From: Streptomyces cirratus
Lineage (GTDB): Bacteria > Actinomycetota > Actinomycetes > Streptomycetales > Streptomycetaceae
Reading direction: 5' to 3'
NCBI RefSeq assembly: GCF_014650775.1
Contig: NZ_BMVP01000003.1
Span: 186,001-250,000 of the forward strand
DNA length: 64,000 nt
Below are positions 34,303 through 43,358 of the stretch, piece by piece. A program made the translations under genes and the position numbers. The notes beneath the pieces are model-generated. The model ran no database searches. It saw only the letters and a list, made by a program, of their open reading frames with translations, and was not told the origin of the DNA. How positions within the stretch are numbered: the stretch's first letter is position 1; each line of letters opens with the position of its first letter.

Positions 34303-34996
34303 GACGGGCGGCCGGGCGGGCGGTGGGGCGGAGGGCGGCCGGGCGGCGGGGCAGGAGGCAGACCAGGGCGCCGAGGAGGGAGCCGTACACGGCGACCAGG
34401 CCGTGGCCGTTGGACTGGGCGAACCACAGGGCGAGGCCGAAGACGGGCACGCCGAGGGCGAGCAGCGCCTCCTGGGTGCCCGCCCGGCTCCGGCCGGCGC
34501 GCAGGGCGCGCAGCAGGAGGGGGGCGGCGAGGGTCGCGGCCAGGAAGTAGGTGGCGCCGGAGCTCCCCGCGAAGTTGCGCGGGTCGGTGCTGTGGGCGCT
34601 CTCGCCGAACAGGGTGTCGATGTAGCCGGGCAGGAGGATTCCGGCGGCGAAGAGACCCAGCATGAGGGGGCCGCCCCAGAACCAGTCGGCGAGGGCGGCG
34701 ATGACGGCGAGGGTGGCGATGTTCCACGCGTCCCCGAACAGGCCGCCGTTCTGCATGAACGCGGAGGTGACGGGGCGCCACCAACCGGCTTTGGACGGGT
34801 CGCTGTCGAAGGTGTCCATCGCGCCCGGCCAGCACAGCTGCATCACCAGAGCGGCGATGACGAGGGCGGTGAGGCCTATCGCCGCCCAGGGCGTGGGACG
34901 CCTTCGCAGGGTGTCCTCGCCGAGCAGGGCCAGTGCACCCTTGAACATCAAAACCATCAGTGCCGCCGTGGTCACGTTGAACACCAGCGCGTCCAT
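34253..34996 (-). CDS. Rhomboid-like intramembrane serine protease homologue
   Basis: The 247-residue protein has about six membrane helices. A GxSG-type motif (FAGSSGATYFLA, Ser146) begins a helix and His198 lies in a late helix with the pattern NGHGLVAVYGSLLGAL, as in the rhomboid Ser/His dyad; WWRPVTSAFMQNG resembles the rhomboid L1 region. Ser and His positions fit, but identity to canonical rhomboids looks low, so activity is unproven. It is divergent from a TetR gene with an inverted repeat between, which suggests control by that TetR. Confidence 0.55.
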   Translation of the reverse strand: MDALVFNVTTAALMVLMFKGALALLGEDTLRRRPTPWAAIGLTALVIAALVMQLCWPGAMDTFDSDPSKAGWWRPVTSAFMQNGGLFGDAWNIATLAVIAALADWFWGGPLMLGLFAAGILLPGYIDTLFGESAHSTDPRNFAGSSGATYFLAATLAAPLLLRALRAGRSRAGTQEALLALGVPVFGLALWFAQSNGHGLVAVYGSLLGALVCLLPRRPAALRPTARPAARLSGPSENGPAERSPQG

Positions 34997-35063
34997 CGTC
35001 ACCACCCCCCTTCGGTCCCCGTCGCTTGCTTGCGAGGACGACAGTAGCCCAGGGACAGCCGAA

Positions 35064-35080
35064 TTCAAACAGTGTTTGAA
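35064..35080. promoter_or_regulatory. Inverted repeat, probable TetR operator
   Basis: TTCAAAC-AGT-GTTTGAA has perfect 7-bp arms. It lies 22 bp before the TetR start and 68 bp before the rhomboid-like gene start. Position and symmetry fit autoregulation plus control of the divergent gene. Confidence 0.65.
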
Positions 35081-35101
35081 AACGCGGGGTAGGCTGCCTC
35101 C

Positions 35102-35728
35102 ATGAAGCTGACAGCGGAGCGGATCATCGATGCTGGCATGGCGGTGTTCGCCGAGTCGGGGTACCAGGGCCTGTCCATGCGGAGGGTGGCCCAGAGGCTC
35201 GACGTCCACGCCGGGAGCCTCTACTACCACGTGCCCAACAAGAGCGCCCTGGTCCGGCTGATGGCGGACCGGGTCGCCCGGCAGGCCTACGAGGCCGGGA
35301 CAGCCGCCCTGGCGGGACTGGGTCCCGGGGCGGGCTGGCAGGAGCGCGTCGAAGCCCAGCTCGTCGCACTGCGCGGCACCATCCGGCGCCACCCCGGCGG
35401 GGCGGTCATGTTCGCCGACAGCCCGAAGGTACTGAGCGACGGGGCGCTGGCCCTGATGGAGCGGCTGCTGGAGACCCTGGCCGAAGCGGGCGTACCCGCC
35501 GCCGACGGAGGTGTGGGAGCGGACGCCCTGCTCAGCCATGTCACCGGGTTCGTCCTGCAGGAGCAGAGCCAATCGCCCGCCGTGGCCGTCGGCGCCGAGG
35601 AGGGCGCGGCGCTGTGCGAGCGCTTCCCGATGACCGTGGCCGCCGCCTCGGCCTTCGGGGAGGACGAGAAGTACCTCCGCAGCGTGCGGCTGGTGTGCGC
35701 GGGGCTCGAAGCGCTCCTGCGTCCGTGA
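35102..35728 (+). CDS. TetR family regulator with TetR_C-type domain
   Basis: This 208-residue regulator starts with an HTH very near the N-terminus (TAERIIDAGMAVFAESGYQG, then RLDVHAGSLYYHVPNKSAL), the arrangement of true TetR-like proteins with a TetR_C-type ligand domain. It probably binds the TTCAAAC repeat just upstream. The ligand is unknown. Confidence 0.87.
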   Translation: MKLTAERIIDAGMAVFAESGYQGLSMRRVAQRLDVHAGSLYYHVPNKSALVRLMADRVARQAYEAGTAALAGLGPGAGWQERVEAQLVALRGTIRRHPGGAVMFADSPKVLSDGALALMERLLETLAEAGVPAADGGVGADALLSHVTGFVLQEQSQSPAVAVGAEEGAALCERFPMTVAAASAFGEDEKYLRSVRLVCAGLEALLRP

Positions 35729-35919
35729 GGCCGCCGCGGTGACGTGGAGGCGGTCAGCGCCGACAGGATCGCCGTCAGTGCGATGAACGCCGACTGGAAC
35801 GCGGGCCCCGTCGACCGCACCGTGACCGCCGCGCTGATCGCCGGTCTCCGCCCGTAAGGCGCCCTCGCTCCGGTGGCGTTGCCCGCCCCGGCGATCCCCA
35901 TGGCCGGTGTGCGGCCGGG

Positions 35920-37104
35920 TCAGCCGGCCGCCGCCGAACGGTAGGGGCGGAAGAACGCGCGCAGTTCCTGCGCGTACAGCTCGGGCTGCTCGAACGGTGC
36001 GAAATGCCCGCCGCGCGCGGGTTCGGTGACGCGCACGACGTTCGCCGTGCGCTCCAGCCACGCGCGCGGCGGGCGGACGATGTCACCGGCGAAGAGCGAG
36101 AAGCCGGACGGCACTTCGACCCGGCGGGCGTGCTGCGCGGGAGGGATCGAGGCGTTCGCGCGGTACATGCGCATCGACGAGCCGATCGTTCCCGTGAGCC
36201 AGTAGAGGGTGACGTTCGTGAGGATCTCGTCCTTCGTGAAGGCGCGCTCGATGTCGCCGTCGCAGTCGCTCCAGGCCCGCAGCTTCTCCACGATCCATGC
36301 GGCGAGCCCGGCCGGCGAGTCGGTGAGCCCGACGGCGGCGGTCTGGGGTTTCGTACGGTGCATGGCCGCGTAGGCTCCTTCGCTGCCGCCCCAGGCCGCG
36401 GCGTCTTCGAGCCAGGTGCGTTCCTCGGGCGCCAGGTCCGCCGGATCTCCGGTGAAGACGGGCACGCCCGCGTCCGTACGGTGGACGGCGACGACCCGGT
36501 CGGGATGGTCGAGGGCGAGGTAGCGGCTGACGTGGCTGCCGATGTCGCCGCCCGCCGCGCCGAACCGCGCGTAGCCGAGTACGCCCATGAGTTCTGCCCA
36601 CAGGGCGGCGACGGCGATGGAGTCGGGCGGCGGACCGGTGGGGCGGTCGGAGTACCCGTAGCCGGGCATGTCGGGTACGACCACGTCGAACGCGTCGGCG
36701 GGGTCGGCGCCGTGCGCGCCGGGATCGGTGAGGAGCGGGATGACCTTCGTGTAGCGCCAGAACGAGTCGGGCCACCCGTGGCCGAGGACCAGGGGCAGGA
36801 CGGGCCCCGTCGGGGCGGCGGCGCGGACGTGGACGAAGTGGATCCCGTGGCCGCCTAGCGTGACACGGAAGTGGGGCAGCCGGGCGAGCGCCGCCTCCTG
36901 CGCCGGCCAGTCGTAGCCGTCCGCCCAGTAGGCGACGAGCTCGCGGAGGTAGGTGGGGTCGGCGCCGAGCGACCATCCGGCGTCCTCGGGTGCGTCCGGC
37001 CAGCGCGTGGCGCGCAGCCGCGTACGGAGGTCCTGGAGCGCCCCGGGTGCGGTCGAGGGGGTGAACGGCTCGATCTGCGGCGGTTGGTCCGGCATGGCAG
37101 GCAT
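35920..37104 (-). CDS. Epoxide hydrolase family protein
   Basis: The 394-residue protein has the N-terminal EHN domain (about residues 10-115) and an alpha/beta-hydrolase core. HGWPDSFWRY carries the oxyanion motif, GGDIGSH holds the nucleophile Asp187, and ARGGHFAPFEQPE holds the catalytic His. It would open epoxides to diols; the natural substrate is unknown. MPAMPDQ offers two adjacent starts (37104 and 37095) and neither has a clear ribosome-binding site. Confidence 0.87.
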   Translation of the reverse strand: MPAMPDQPPQIEPFTPSTAPGALQDLRTRLRATRWPDAPEDAGWSLGADPTYLRELVAYWADGYDWPAQEAALARLPHFRVTLGGHGIHFVHVRAAAPTGPVLPLVLGHGWPDSFWRYTKVIPLLTDPGAHGADPADAFDVVVPDMPGYGYSDRPTGPPPDSIAVAALWAELMGVLGYARFGAAGGDIGSHVSRYLALDHPDRVVAVHRTDAGVPVFTGDPADLAPEERTWLEDAAAWGGSEGAYAAMHRTKPQTAAVGLTDSPAGLAAWIVEKLRAWSDCDGDIERAFTKDEILTNVTLYWLTGTIGSSMRMYRANASIPPAQHARRVEVPSGFSLFAGDIVRPPRAWLERTANVVRVTEPARGGHFAPFEQPELYAQELRAFFRPYRSAAAG

Positions 37105-37224
37105 GCTAACGCGGCGGGAACGGATCACCGCGTAAGCCCGTCTTCCCTGACGCGCACCGCGACGGGTGCGTCCGGACCGCCCGCGGCGGTCCGGCCCGAC
37201 ACGACGCAGAGGCCTTCCCGACCC

Positions 37225-38343
37225 GTGAGTCTGACGAGTACCGCCCCCTTGCTCATCGCCGTACTGATCCTCGCCCTCACCATCGCCGCAGTGGTCAGGT
37301 GGTGGCCGCGGCTCGCGCGGCAGGGCTGGAGACACGTCGCCGGGCGGGTGGGTCTGCTGTGCCTCATACAGGTCCTGCTCCTCGCCACCGTCGGGCTCGC
37401 CGCGAACCGCACCTTCCTGCTCTACGGGTCGTGGGCCGAACTGGCGGGCCACTCCCAGCCGGCGCCCGCGCTCGGGCGAGCCGCCGACGACGCCCCCGTA
37501 CGCGTCCTCGGCAGGCAGGAGACCGGCACCCCCGGCGGCGGGCCGCCCCAGGTGGCCGGGGTGATCGAGAAGGTGACGGTGCACGGCGCGCGTTCGAAGG
37601 CCGACGTCCCGGCGTACGTGTACCTGCCGCCCGAGTACTTCCAGAAGGGGAACGAGCACAGGAGGTTCCCCACGGCCGTCGTCTTCACCGGCTTCCCCGG
37701 CATGGCGGAGAACCTGATCAAGGGTCTGGACTACCCGAAGAAGGCGTGGGCCCTGGTCAAGGAGAAGAAGACTCGGCCGATGATCCTGGTGATGATGCGG
37801 CCCACCACGGAGTCCGCGCGCAACACACAGTGCATCGACGTCGCGGGCGGCCCGCAGAGCGAGACCTTCTTCGCCGCCGACCTCCCGAAGGCGGTGTCCG
37901 CCACCTACCGCACCGCCGCCCAGCACACCGGCGCGCGCGGCTGGGCCGTCATGGGTGATTCCACGGGAGGCTACTGCGCGTTGAAGCTCGCGCTGCAGCA
38001 CCCGGAGAGCTACGCGGCCGGCGTGGGCCTGTCGGCGGACTACAAGCCGGAGGTGGACGGCGACTCCGGTGACCTCTTCCACGGCAACAGCGCCGAGGAG
38101 CGCCGTTCGGACCTGCTGTGGAGCCTGGACCACCTGCCGCAGGGCAAGACGTCCTTCCTCGTCACGACCTCGATGCAGGGCGAGGAGAACCACGGGCCCA
38201 CGCAGAAGTTCATCGCCAAGGTCAAGAGTCCTGCCCGCGTCTCGTCGATCACCCTCGACCACGGCGGTCACAACTTCGCCACCTGGCGCCGGGAGATCCC
38301 GCCCGCGCTGGAATGGATCAGCGGCCGCATCACCGGCGAGTGA
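37225..38343 (+). CDS. Membrane-anchored esterase (PF00756, antigen-85/esterase D-like)
   Basis: This 372-residue protein has two hydrophobic segments at the N-terminus (about 8-25 and 40-60) and an extracellular alpha/beta-hydrolase domain. The nucleophile elbow GDSTGGYCAL has Ser246, and DHGGHNFATWRREIP carries the catalytic His. Members acyl-transfer or hydrolyse esters at the cell surface. GTG 37225 is chosen because the first membrane segment follows it directly. Confidence 0.82.
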   Translation: MSLTSTAPLLIAVLILALTIAAVVRWWPRLARQGWRHVAGRVGLLCLIQVLLLATVGLAANRTFLLYGSWAELAGHSQPAPALGRAADDAPVRVLGRQETGTPGGGPPQVAGVIEKVTVHGARSKADVPAYVYLPPEYFQKGNEHRRFPTAVVFTGFPGMAENLIKGLDYPKKAWALVKEKKTRPMILVMMRPTTESARNTQCIDVAGGPQSETFFAADLPKAVSATYRTAAQHTGARGWAVMGDSTGGYCALKLALQHPESYAAGVGLSADYKPEVDGDSGDLFHGNSAEERRSDLLWSLDHLPQGKTSFLVTTSMQGEENHGPTQKFIAKVKSPARVSSITLDHGGHNFATWRREIPPALEWISGRITGE

Positions 38344-38382
38344 AGGGCCGTACGGCCGGCTACCGGTCCGGGTCGCAAGCGG

Positions 38383-40008
38383 TCAGCAGGGGGTCGAGGG
38401 GCCCTTCTGGCGGGTGAGGTTGTCGTTGGACATCCAGCCGGCGGTGTTCGTGCCGTCGACGCGGACGTAGGTCCACTTGTTCCCACGGGCGTTGACGACG
38501 TAGCAGTGCAACCAGAGCTTCGTGCCGGACTTGGCCGCCGTGACGGCGGGGCAGTTCTGGTAGGGCCCGGCCTCCAGGTGGTAGTCGCCGGTCATGTAGG
38601 CGTAGCTGCCCGGCTTCGGGTCCTTGTGGCTCCAGCCGCCACAGCCCGTGGCTACGGGGCTGGGCTGGGCGGCGGTCGCGGGCGGCGGGCTCGGGGTCGC
38701 TCCGCGGGTGCGGGCCGCGCCCGACGGCGAGGGCTTGCGGGAGGCGCTGGGAGCCGTCGCGGCCGGGCCGCCGGCGCTTGCCGGGGCGGTGACCGCGGGC
38801 AGTGCCGCCGGCACCCGGCCGCCGCCTCCCTTGTCACCGCCGTGCCCGCCGGAGAGGGCGTACGTGACGCCGGCCGCGCCGAACACGGCGAGGGCCGCGG
38901 ACACGGCGATGGCGGTACGGCGCCGCCCCCGGCCGGGACTTCCTGCCGGGGGCGCCTGCCACGGGGGCACGGAGGGCGGATGGGGCAGGTGGGCGGGGTG
39001 CGCGTAGGGCTGGTGGAGCGGTACGGAACCGGCGCCGGCCATCGGAGCCGGCCCGAAGGCGGCAGGGGCCGGGGCCGGTCCCACGACGGACGGCCGAGTC
39101 GGCGACGGCCGCGGCGGCAACGCGACGGCCGCCGCAGGCGACGGCGGCGGGGCCCCGCCCGCCGCCGGCTCCGCCAGCATCGCGCGGGCCCGGTCGGCCG
39201 TGGGCCGGTGGGCGGGGTCCTTCGCCATGAGCGCCCGGAGCACCGGGCCGAGCGGTCCCGCCCGCCGGGGCTCGGGGAGCGGGTCGGTGACGATCGCCGA
39301 CAGGGTGGAGTACACGGAGGTGCGGCGGAACGGTGAAGTGCCTTCCACCGCCGCGTACAGCGTCATGCCGAGCGACCAGATGTCGCAGGCCGGCCCGGGC
39401 TCCTGCCCCTGGGCCCGCTCGGGCGGCAAGTAGTCCAGGGAGCCGACGAGTTCGCCGCTGCGGGTCAGCTTGGCGAGGGCCTCGTCGCCCGGGCCGTCCA
39501 TGGTGGCGATCCCGAAGTCGGTCAGCACGACCCGGCCCCCGCGCTCCAGCAGCACGTTCCCGGGCTTCACGTCCCGGTGCAGGACCCCCGCGCGGTGCGC
39601 GGCATCGAGGGCGTCGGCCAGCTTGGCGCCGATCGCCGCCGCCTCGTACGGGTCCAGCGTGCCGCGTTCGGTGAGGACGTCGTCGAGGGAGGGTCCGTCG
39701 ACGAGCTCCATCACGATGACGGGCAGGCCCCGCTCCTCGGTCACGTCGTGCACGGTGACCACGCCGTTGTGCCGGATCCGGGCGGCGGCTTGCGCCTCCC
39801 GTTGCATCCGGGCGCGCAGATCGGCGAGTTCGGGTGCGCCGGCGTCGGTGTAGGCGCGTAGGACCTTGACGGCGACCTCACGGCTGAGCAGGGTGTCCTC
39901 GGCCCGGGCGACCACTCCCATTCCGCCGCGGCCGATCATCGAGGTCACCCGGTAGCGCCCCCCGAGCATCCTGCCGACCAGCTCATCGTTCGTCTCCCCC
40001 GTCGGCAC
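38383..40008 (-). CDS. Membrane Ser/Thr protein kinase with extracellular SH3-like domain
   Basis: The 541-residue PknB-type kinase shows a glycine loop (IGRGGMGVV, 25-33), Lys48, HRDVKPGN (Asp146) and DFG (164-166), so it should be active. A Pro/Ala-rich linker follows, then one membrane helix (364-385), a second linker and an extracellular domain of about 85 residues (WSHKDPKPGSYAYMTGDYHL, then KWTYVRVDGTNTAGWMSNDN) that looks SH3-like. It is likely to sense something at the wall. The start is GTG 40008. Confidence 0.9.
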   Translation of the reverse strand: MPTGETNDELVGRMLGGRYRVTSMIGRGGMGVVARAEDTLLSREVAVKVLRAYTDAGAPELADLRARMQREAQAAARIRHNGVVTVHDVTEERGLPVIVMELVDGPSLDDVLTERGTLDPYEAAAIGAKLADALDAAHRAGVLHRDVKPGNVLLERGGRVVLTDFGIATMDGPGDEALAKLTRSGELVGSLDYLPPERAQGQEPGPACDIWSLGMTLYAAVEGTSPFRRTSVYSTLSAIVTDPLPEPRRAGPLGPVLRALMAKDPAHRPTADRARAMLAEPAAGGAPPPSPAAAVALPPRPSPTRPSVVGPAPAPAAFGPAPMAGAGSVPLHQPYAHPAHLPHPPSVPPWQAPPAGSPGRGRRRTAIAVSAALAVFGAAGVTYALSGGHGGDKGGGGRVPAALPAVTAPASAGGPAATAPSASRKPSPSGAARTRGATPSPPPATAAQPSPVATGCGGWSHKDPKPGSYAYMTGDYHLEAGPYQNCPAVTAAKSGTKLWLHCYVVNARGNKWTYVRVDGTNTAGWMSNDNLTRQKGPSTPC

Positions 40009-40095
40009 CGCACACTCCGTTCCACAACCCGCTCGTCATGTACCCGTCTGGCGGCACAAGCGTAGAGGCCTGGTCACGGCGGCCGTCGCCCGGCG

Positions 40096-41637
40096 TCAGG
40101 TACCGCCGTTCTTGAGGCGGCGGACGACCTCGTCGGACAGCCGCTTCTGTAGTTCGGCCAGTTGCTCCGGGGTGTACGCGTTGAGGTCGACCGCGCCGGG
40201 TGCGGTGGCGCCCTCGTCCTTCGGTTTCTGTTTCTCCTGCTCGCGGCGTTTGAGTTCGGCTTCCTCCGCTGAACCGGGTGCCGCGAACCCGCACCGGATG
40301 AGCGCCCCGTCGGCGGTTTTGAGGCAGGTCGCCTCTCGGCCGGCCACCTGGCCCCGGCCCTCGACCCGGTAACGGACGTTCTGTTCGCTGCCGATCGTGG
40401 CGGTCCAGGTGCTGCCGCCGGTGGGGACCACCTCGAACACCCTGTCCTCGTTGTAGCAGCAGACGTCCCGGTACTCGGCCTTGACCAGCTCGACGAGTGC
40501 CTTCGGAGACGACCACGTCGGCGTGAGCCGGTGGACGGTCATCGGGGCGAGACCACCGCCCTGGTGGCGGGTGGGGACCGTCGATACGGCCACGACCGAG
40601 CTGGCCTCACCCTGCGGTGTGAGGGGGGTGACGTACGCGCTGTTCCCGCTGGCACCGCGGTACCGCAGGGTGAACTCCGATTCGTTGCCCTCGTTGGCGC
40701 CGTCCTCGGAGGCGTCCCAGCCGCTGCGCTCGAACCACCAGTCGGTGAAGCTGCCGACCGCGGCGGTCCCCTCCCGCTGCCGGGACGCGAGGCTCAGCGG
40801 GTAGGAGGGGCCGGGCACCGAGGCCGTGTCATCGGTGATGGTGACCTTTCCGGTCCGTCCGTCGTAGAGCGCCGCTCCGGCCGGGCGCTCGGTGACCACG
40901 AGGACGCCGGTCTGGCGTTTGAGGGGGACGACCACGATCGGGGTGTCACCGGAGCAGGTCACGTACGCGTCCGACGCCTCGAAGCGCACCCAGCGCTTCT
41001 GGGCCGAGATCATCCGCCCGAGGTTGTGGCCGAACCAGCCGTCGATCCGTGCGTCGGCCCGCTCCACGTCGAATGAGCAGCGTTCCTGGTTGCGGCTGTT
41101 GCCGCCGAGCGGGATCTCCTGCACCAGGCCGACCTCGTATCCGGCCAGCCAGCCGCGCCGCTCGACCAGGGTCGCGAACCGGTCCGCGTCCGGCAGGTAG
41201 GTGACGTCGGAGATCTCGCCGGTCACATCGCCCAGGTGCGGTCCCGCCTGCGCCTTTCCGACGAGATAGGGCGCGCGGGGCGACAGTTCGGGGACCGGCT
41301 CGGAGACGATCCGCACGTCCTGCATGTACGCGCGGTCCTGGAGGTAGGCACCGTACGCCAGCCACCAGACGGCGAGGCCCAGCCCGAGGAGGCCGCCCAG
41401 CCAGGCGAGGGCCACCGCCGCGTTCCCCCCGTGGCCCGCGCCGCGCCGTTTCCTGCGGAGCGGCCTCGCCCCCAGCCACAGCGCACCGGCGGTGGCGCCG
41501 GCCAGCAGCGGGGCGGCCAGCCAGGCGAAGATCTTCCGTAGCTCCCACACCACGATCGTGGTGTAGTACGAGGCGTACCAGAGCGCCAGACCTGCCAGAA
41601 GTACCGCTATTGCCCAGCGCAGTGCCCGGCCCATCAT
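40096..41637 (-). CDS. Unknown membrane protein with large extracytoplasmic domain
   Basis: The 513-residue protein has three hydrophobic segments in its first 110 residues (ALRWAIAVLLAGLALWYASY; PLLAGATAGALWLGA; VALAWLGGLLGLGLAVWWLA) and then a soluble beta-rich domain of about 330 residues with Cys pairs (for example YRDVCCYNEDRV). It ends in a charged helix with EQLAELQKRLSDEVVRRL. No family is recognised. It stands alone between the kinase and the permease. Confidence 0.65.
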   Translation of the reverse strand: MMGRALRWAIAVLLAGLALWYASYYTTIVVWELRKIFAWLAAPLLAGATAGALWLGARPLRRKRRGAGHGGNAAVALAWLGGLLGLGLAVWWLAYGAYLQDRAYMQDVRIVSEPVPELSPRAPYLVGKAQAGPHLGDVTGEISDVTYLPDADRFATLVERRGWLAGYEVGLVQEIPLGGNSRNQERCSFDVERADARIDGWFGHNLGRMISAQKRWVRFEASDAYVTCSGDTPIVVVPLKRQTGVLVVTERPAGAALYDGRTGKVTITDDTASVPGPSYPLSLASRQREGTAAVGSFTDWWFERSGWDASEDGANEGNESEFTLRYRGASGNSAYVTPLTPQGEASSVVAVSTVPTRHQGGGLAPMTVHRLTPTWSSPKALVELVKAEYRDVCCYNEDRVFEVVPTGGSTWTATIGSEQNVRYRVEGRGQVAGREATCLKTADGALIRCGFAAPGSAEEAELKRREQEKQKPKDEGATAPGAVDLNAYTPEQLAELQKRLSDEVVRRLKNGGT

Positions 41638-41704
41638 CGCCCCCCCGACGTCGGTTGCCTCGATTGTCCACGTCGCAACGGCACGTGTCAGCAGTCCCGG
41701 GCCG

Positions 41705-41734
41705 CCGGCGCCCGCCCGGGAGGGCGGGCGCCGG
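41705..41734 (-). terminator. Stem-loop downstream of the APC permease
   Basis: CCGGCGCCCGCC pairs with GGCGGGCGCCGG around a 6-base loop, 8 bp past the permease stop. No T run is seen, as is common in this genome type. Confidence 0.6.
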
Positions 41735-41741
41735 GAGGGGC

Positions 41742-43274
41742 TCAGACGATGCCCTCCGCGATCTCCGCCTGCTCGCTGACGGTCCCGTAGGCCGACGGGG
41801 TCCCGTAGGAGCGCCGGGCGACGACCCACCACACGCTCGCGAGGACCAGTACGACCACCAGGGCGATCACCGCGTAGTTCATCGAGTCGACGGTGACCGG
41901 GGACTTCTGCGGCAGGCAGAACAGGACGGTGACGACCGCCACCCAGACCACGGCGATCCAGCCGACCGGCTTGCTCCAGCGGCCCAGGCTCCACGGGCCG
42001 GGTACGAACCGGTCGCCGGCGCGCAGCCGCAGGTAAATCGGGATGGCGTAGGCGGGCGTGATGCCGATGACGTTGATGGCGGTCACGGCCCCGTACGCGG
42101 TGGCGGAGTACAGCGACGGCAGCGCGAGCACGCCCGCGACGACGACGGACAGCCACACCGCCGGGACCGGCGTCTGGGTGCGGCCGCTGACCGTGCGCCA
42201 CAGGGCGGAGCCGGGGAGGGCGTTGTCCCGGCTGAACGCGAAGACCATCCGGCTCGCGGCGGCCACCTCGGCGTTGCCGCAGAAGAGCTGCGCGACGATG
42301 ACGACGAGGAGCAGGGCGGTGGCGCCGCCGGAGCCGAGGGCGTCGAGGAAGATCTGGGCGGGCGGGACGCCGGTGGCGCTGTCCTGGACGCCGGCGTAGT
42401 CCTGGATGGCGAAGGTGAGCCCCGCGAGCAGGGCGAAGCCGGCGATCCAGGAGACCCAGATGGACCGGACGATGCCCTTGGCGGCGGTGACGGAGGCGTT
42501 CGAGGTCTCCTCCGAGAGGTGGGCGGAGGCGTCGTACCCGGAGAAGGTGTACTGGGCGAGCAGCAGGCCGACGGCGGCGACGTAGAACGGGTTGGCCCAG
42601 CCGGTGTCGTTGACGAAGTGGGTGAAGACGAACGAGGGCGACTGGTGGTGGTCGGGGACGATGGCGAGGGCGCCGACGATCAGGGCGACACCGCCCAGGT
42701 GCCACCAGACGCTGACGGAGTTGAGCACGCTGACGAGGCGGACGCCGAAGAGGTTGAGCGCGGCGTGCAGCAGCAGGATGCCCAGGAAGATCAGGAACGT
42801 CGATCCGGCGGTGGGTACGAAGCCGAATTGGAGGTTGAGGAAGGCGCCGGTGAACAGGGCGGCGCCGTAGTCGATTCCGGCGATGGCGCCGAGGAGGCCG
42901 AGGAGGTTCAGCCAGCCCGTGTACCAGCCCCAGCGGCGTCCGCCGAGCCGGTCGGCCATGTAGTAGAGCGCGCCGGAGGTGGGGTAGGCGCTGGTCACCT
43001 CGGCGAGGGCGAGGCCCACGCAGAGCACGAAGAGGCCGACGCCCACCCAGCCCCACAGCATCACGGACGGGCCGCCGGTGCCGAGTCCGAAGCCGTACAG
43101 GGTCATGCAGCCGGAGAGGACGGATATGACGGAGAAGCTGATGGCGAAGTTGCCGAAGCCGCCCATCCGGCGGGCGAGTACGGGCTTGTAGCCGAGTTCT
43201 CTGAGCCGTTCCTCCTCGTCCTGGGGGCGTGGGGCGTTGCGGCCCTGACGGGCCGCCCATGCGGTTCGGGACAT
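41742..43274 (-). CDS. APC family amino-acid permease
   Basis: The 510-residue protein has 12 predicted membrane helices in the APC fold, with an opening GNFAISFSVISVLSGCMTLY typical of GABA/choline-type permeases and FSGYDASAHLSEETSNAS in helix 6-7. It imports an amino acid or amine by cation symport; the substrate is not clear. GGAGGTACCACC precedes the ATG at 43274. Its only close neighbour is an unknown gene 84 bp upstream. Confidence 0.88.
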   Translation of the reverse strand: MSRTAWAARQGRNAPRPQDEEERLRELGYKPVLARRMGGFGNFAISFSVISVLSGCMTLYGFGLGTGGPSVMLWGWVGVGLFVLCVGLALAEVTSAYPTSGALYYMADRLGGRRWGWYTGWLNLLGLLGAIAGIDYGAALFTGAFLNLQFGFVPTAGSTFLIFLGILLLHAALNLFGVRLVSVLNSVSVWWHLGGVALIVGALAIVPDHHQSPSFVFTHFVNDTGWANPFYVAAVGLLLAQYTFSGYDASAHLSEETSNASVTAAKGIVRSIWVSWIAGFALLAGLTFAIQDYAGVQDSATGVPPAQIFLDALGSGGATALLLVVIVAQLFCGNAEVAAASRMVFAFSRDNALPGSALWRTVSGRTQTPVPAVWLSVVVAGVLALPSLYSATAYGAVTAINVIGITPAYAIPIYLRLRAGDRFVPGPWSLGRWSKPVGWIAVVWVAVVTVLFCLPQKSPVTVDSMNYAVIALVVVLVLASVWWVVARRSYGTPSAYGTVSEQAEIAEGIV

Positions 43275-43358
43275 GGTGGTACCTCCGGGTGGGTGGTCGA
43301 GCACGGGGACGGTGAGCGGGTCGGTGCGGGGCGGGAGGGTGAGCGGGCGGGTGGCCGC

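Noticed and set aside
35729..35919. Short frame with MNADWNAGPVDRTVTAALI
   Set aside because: It reads for about 38 codons to a TAA but has no supported start, ribosome-binding site or recognised family.
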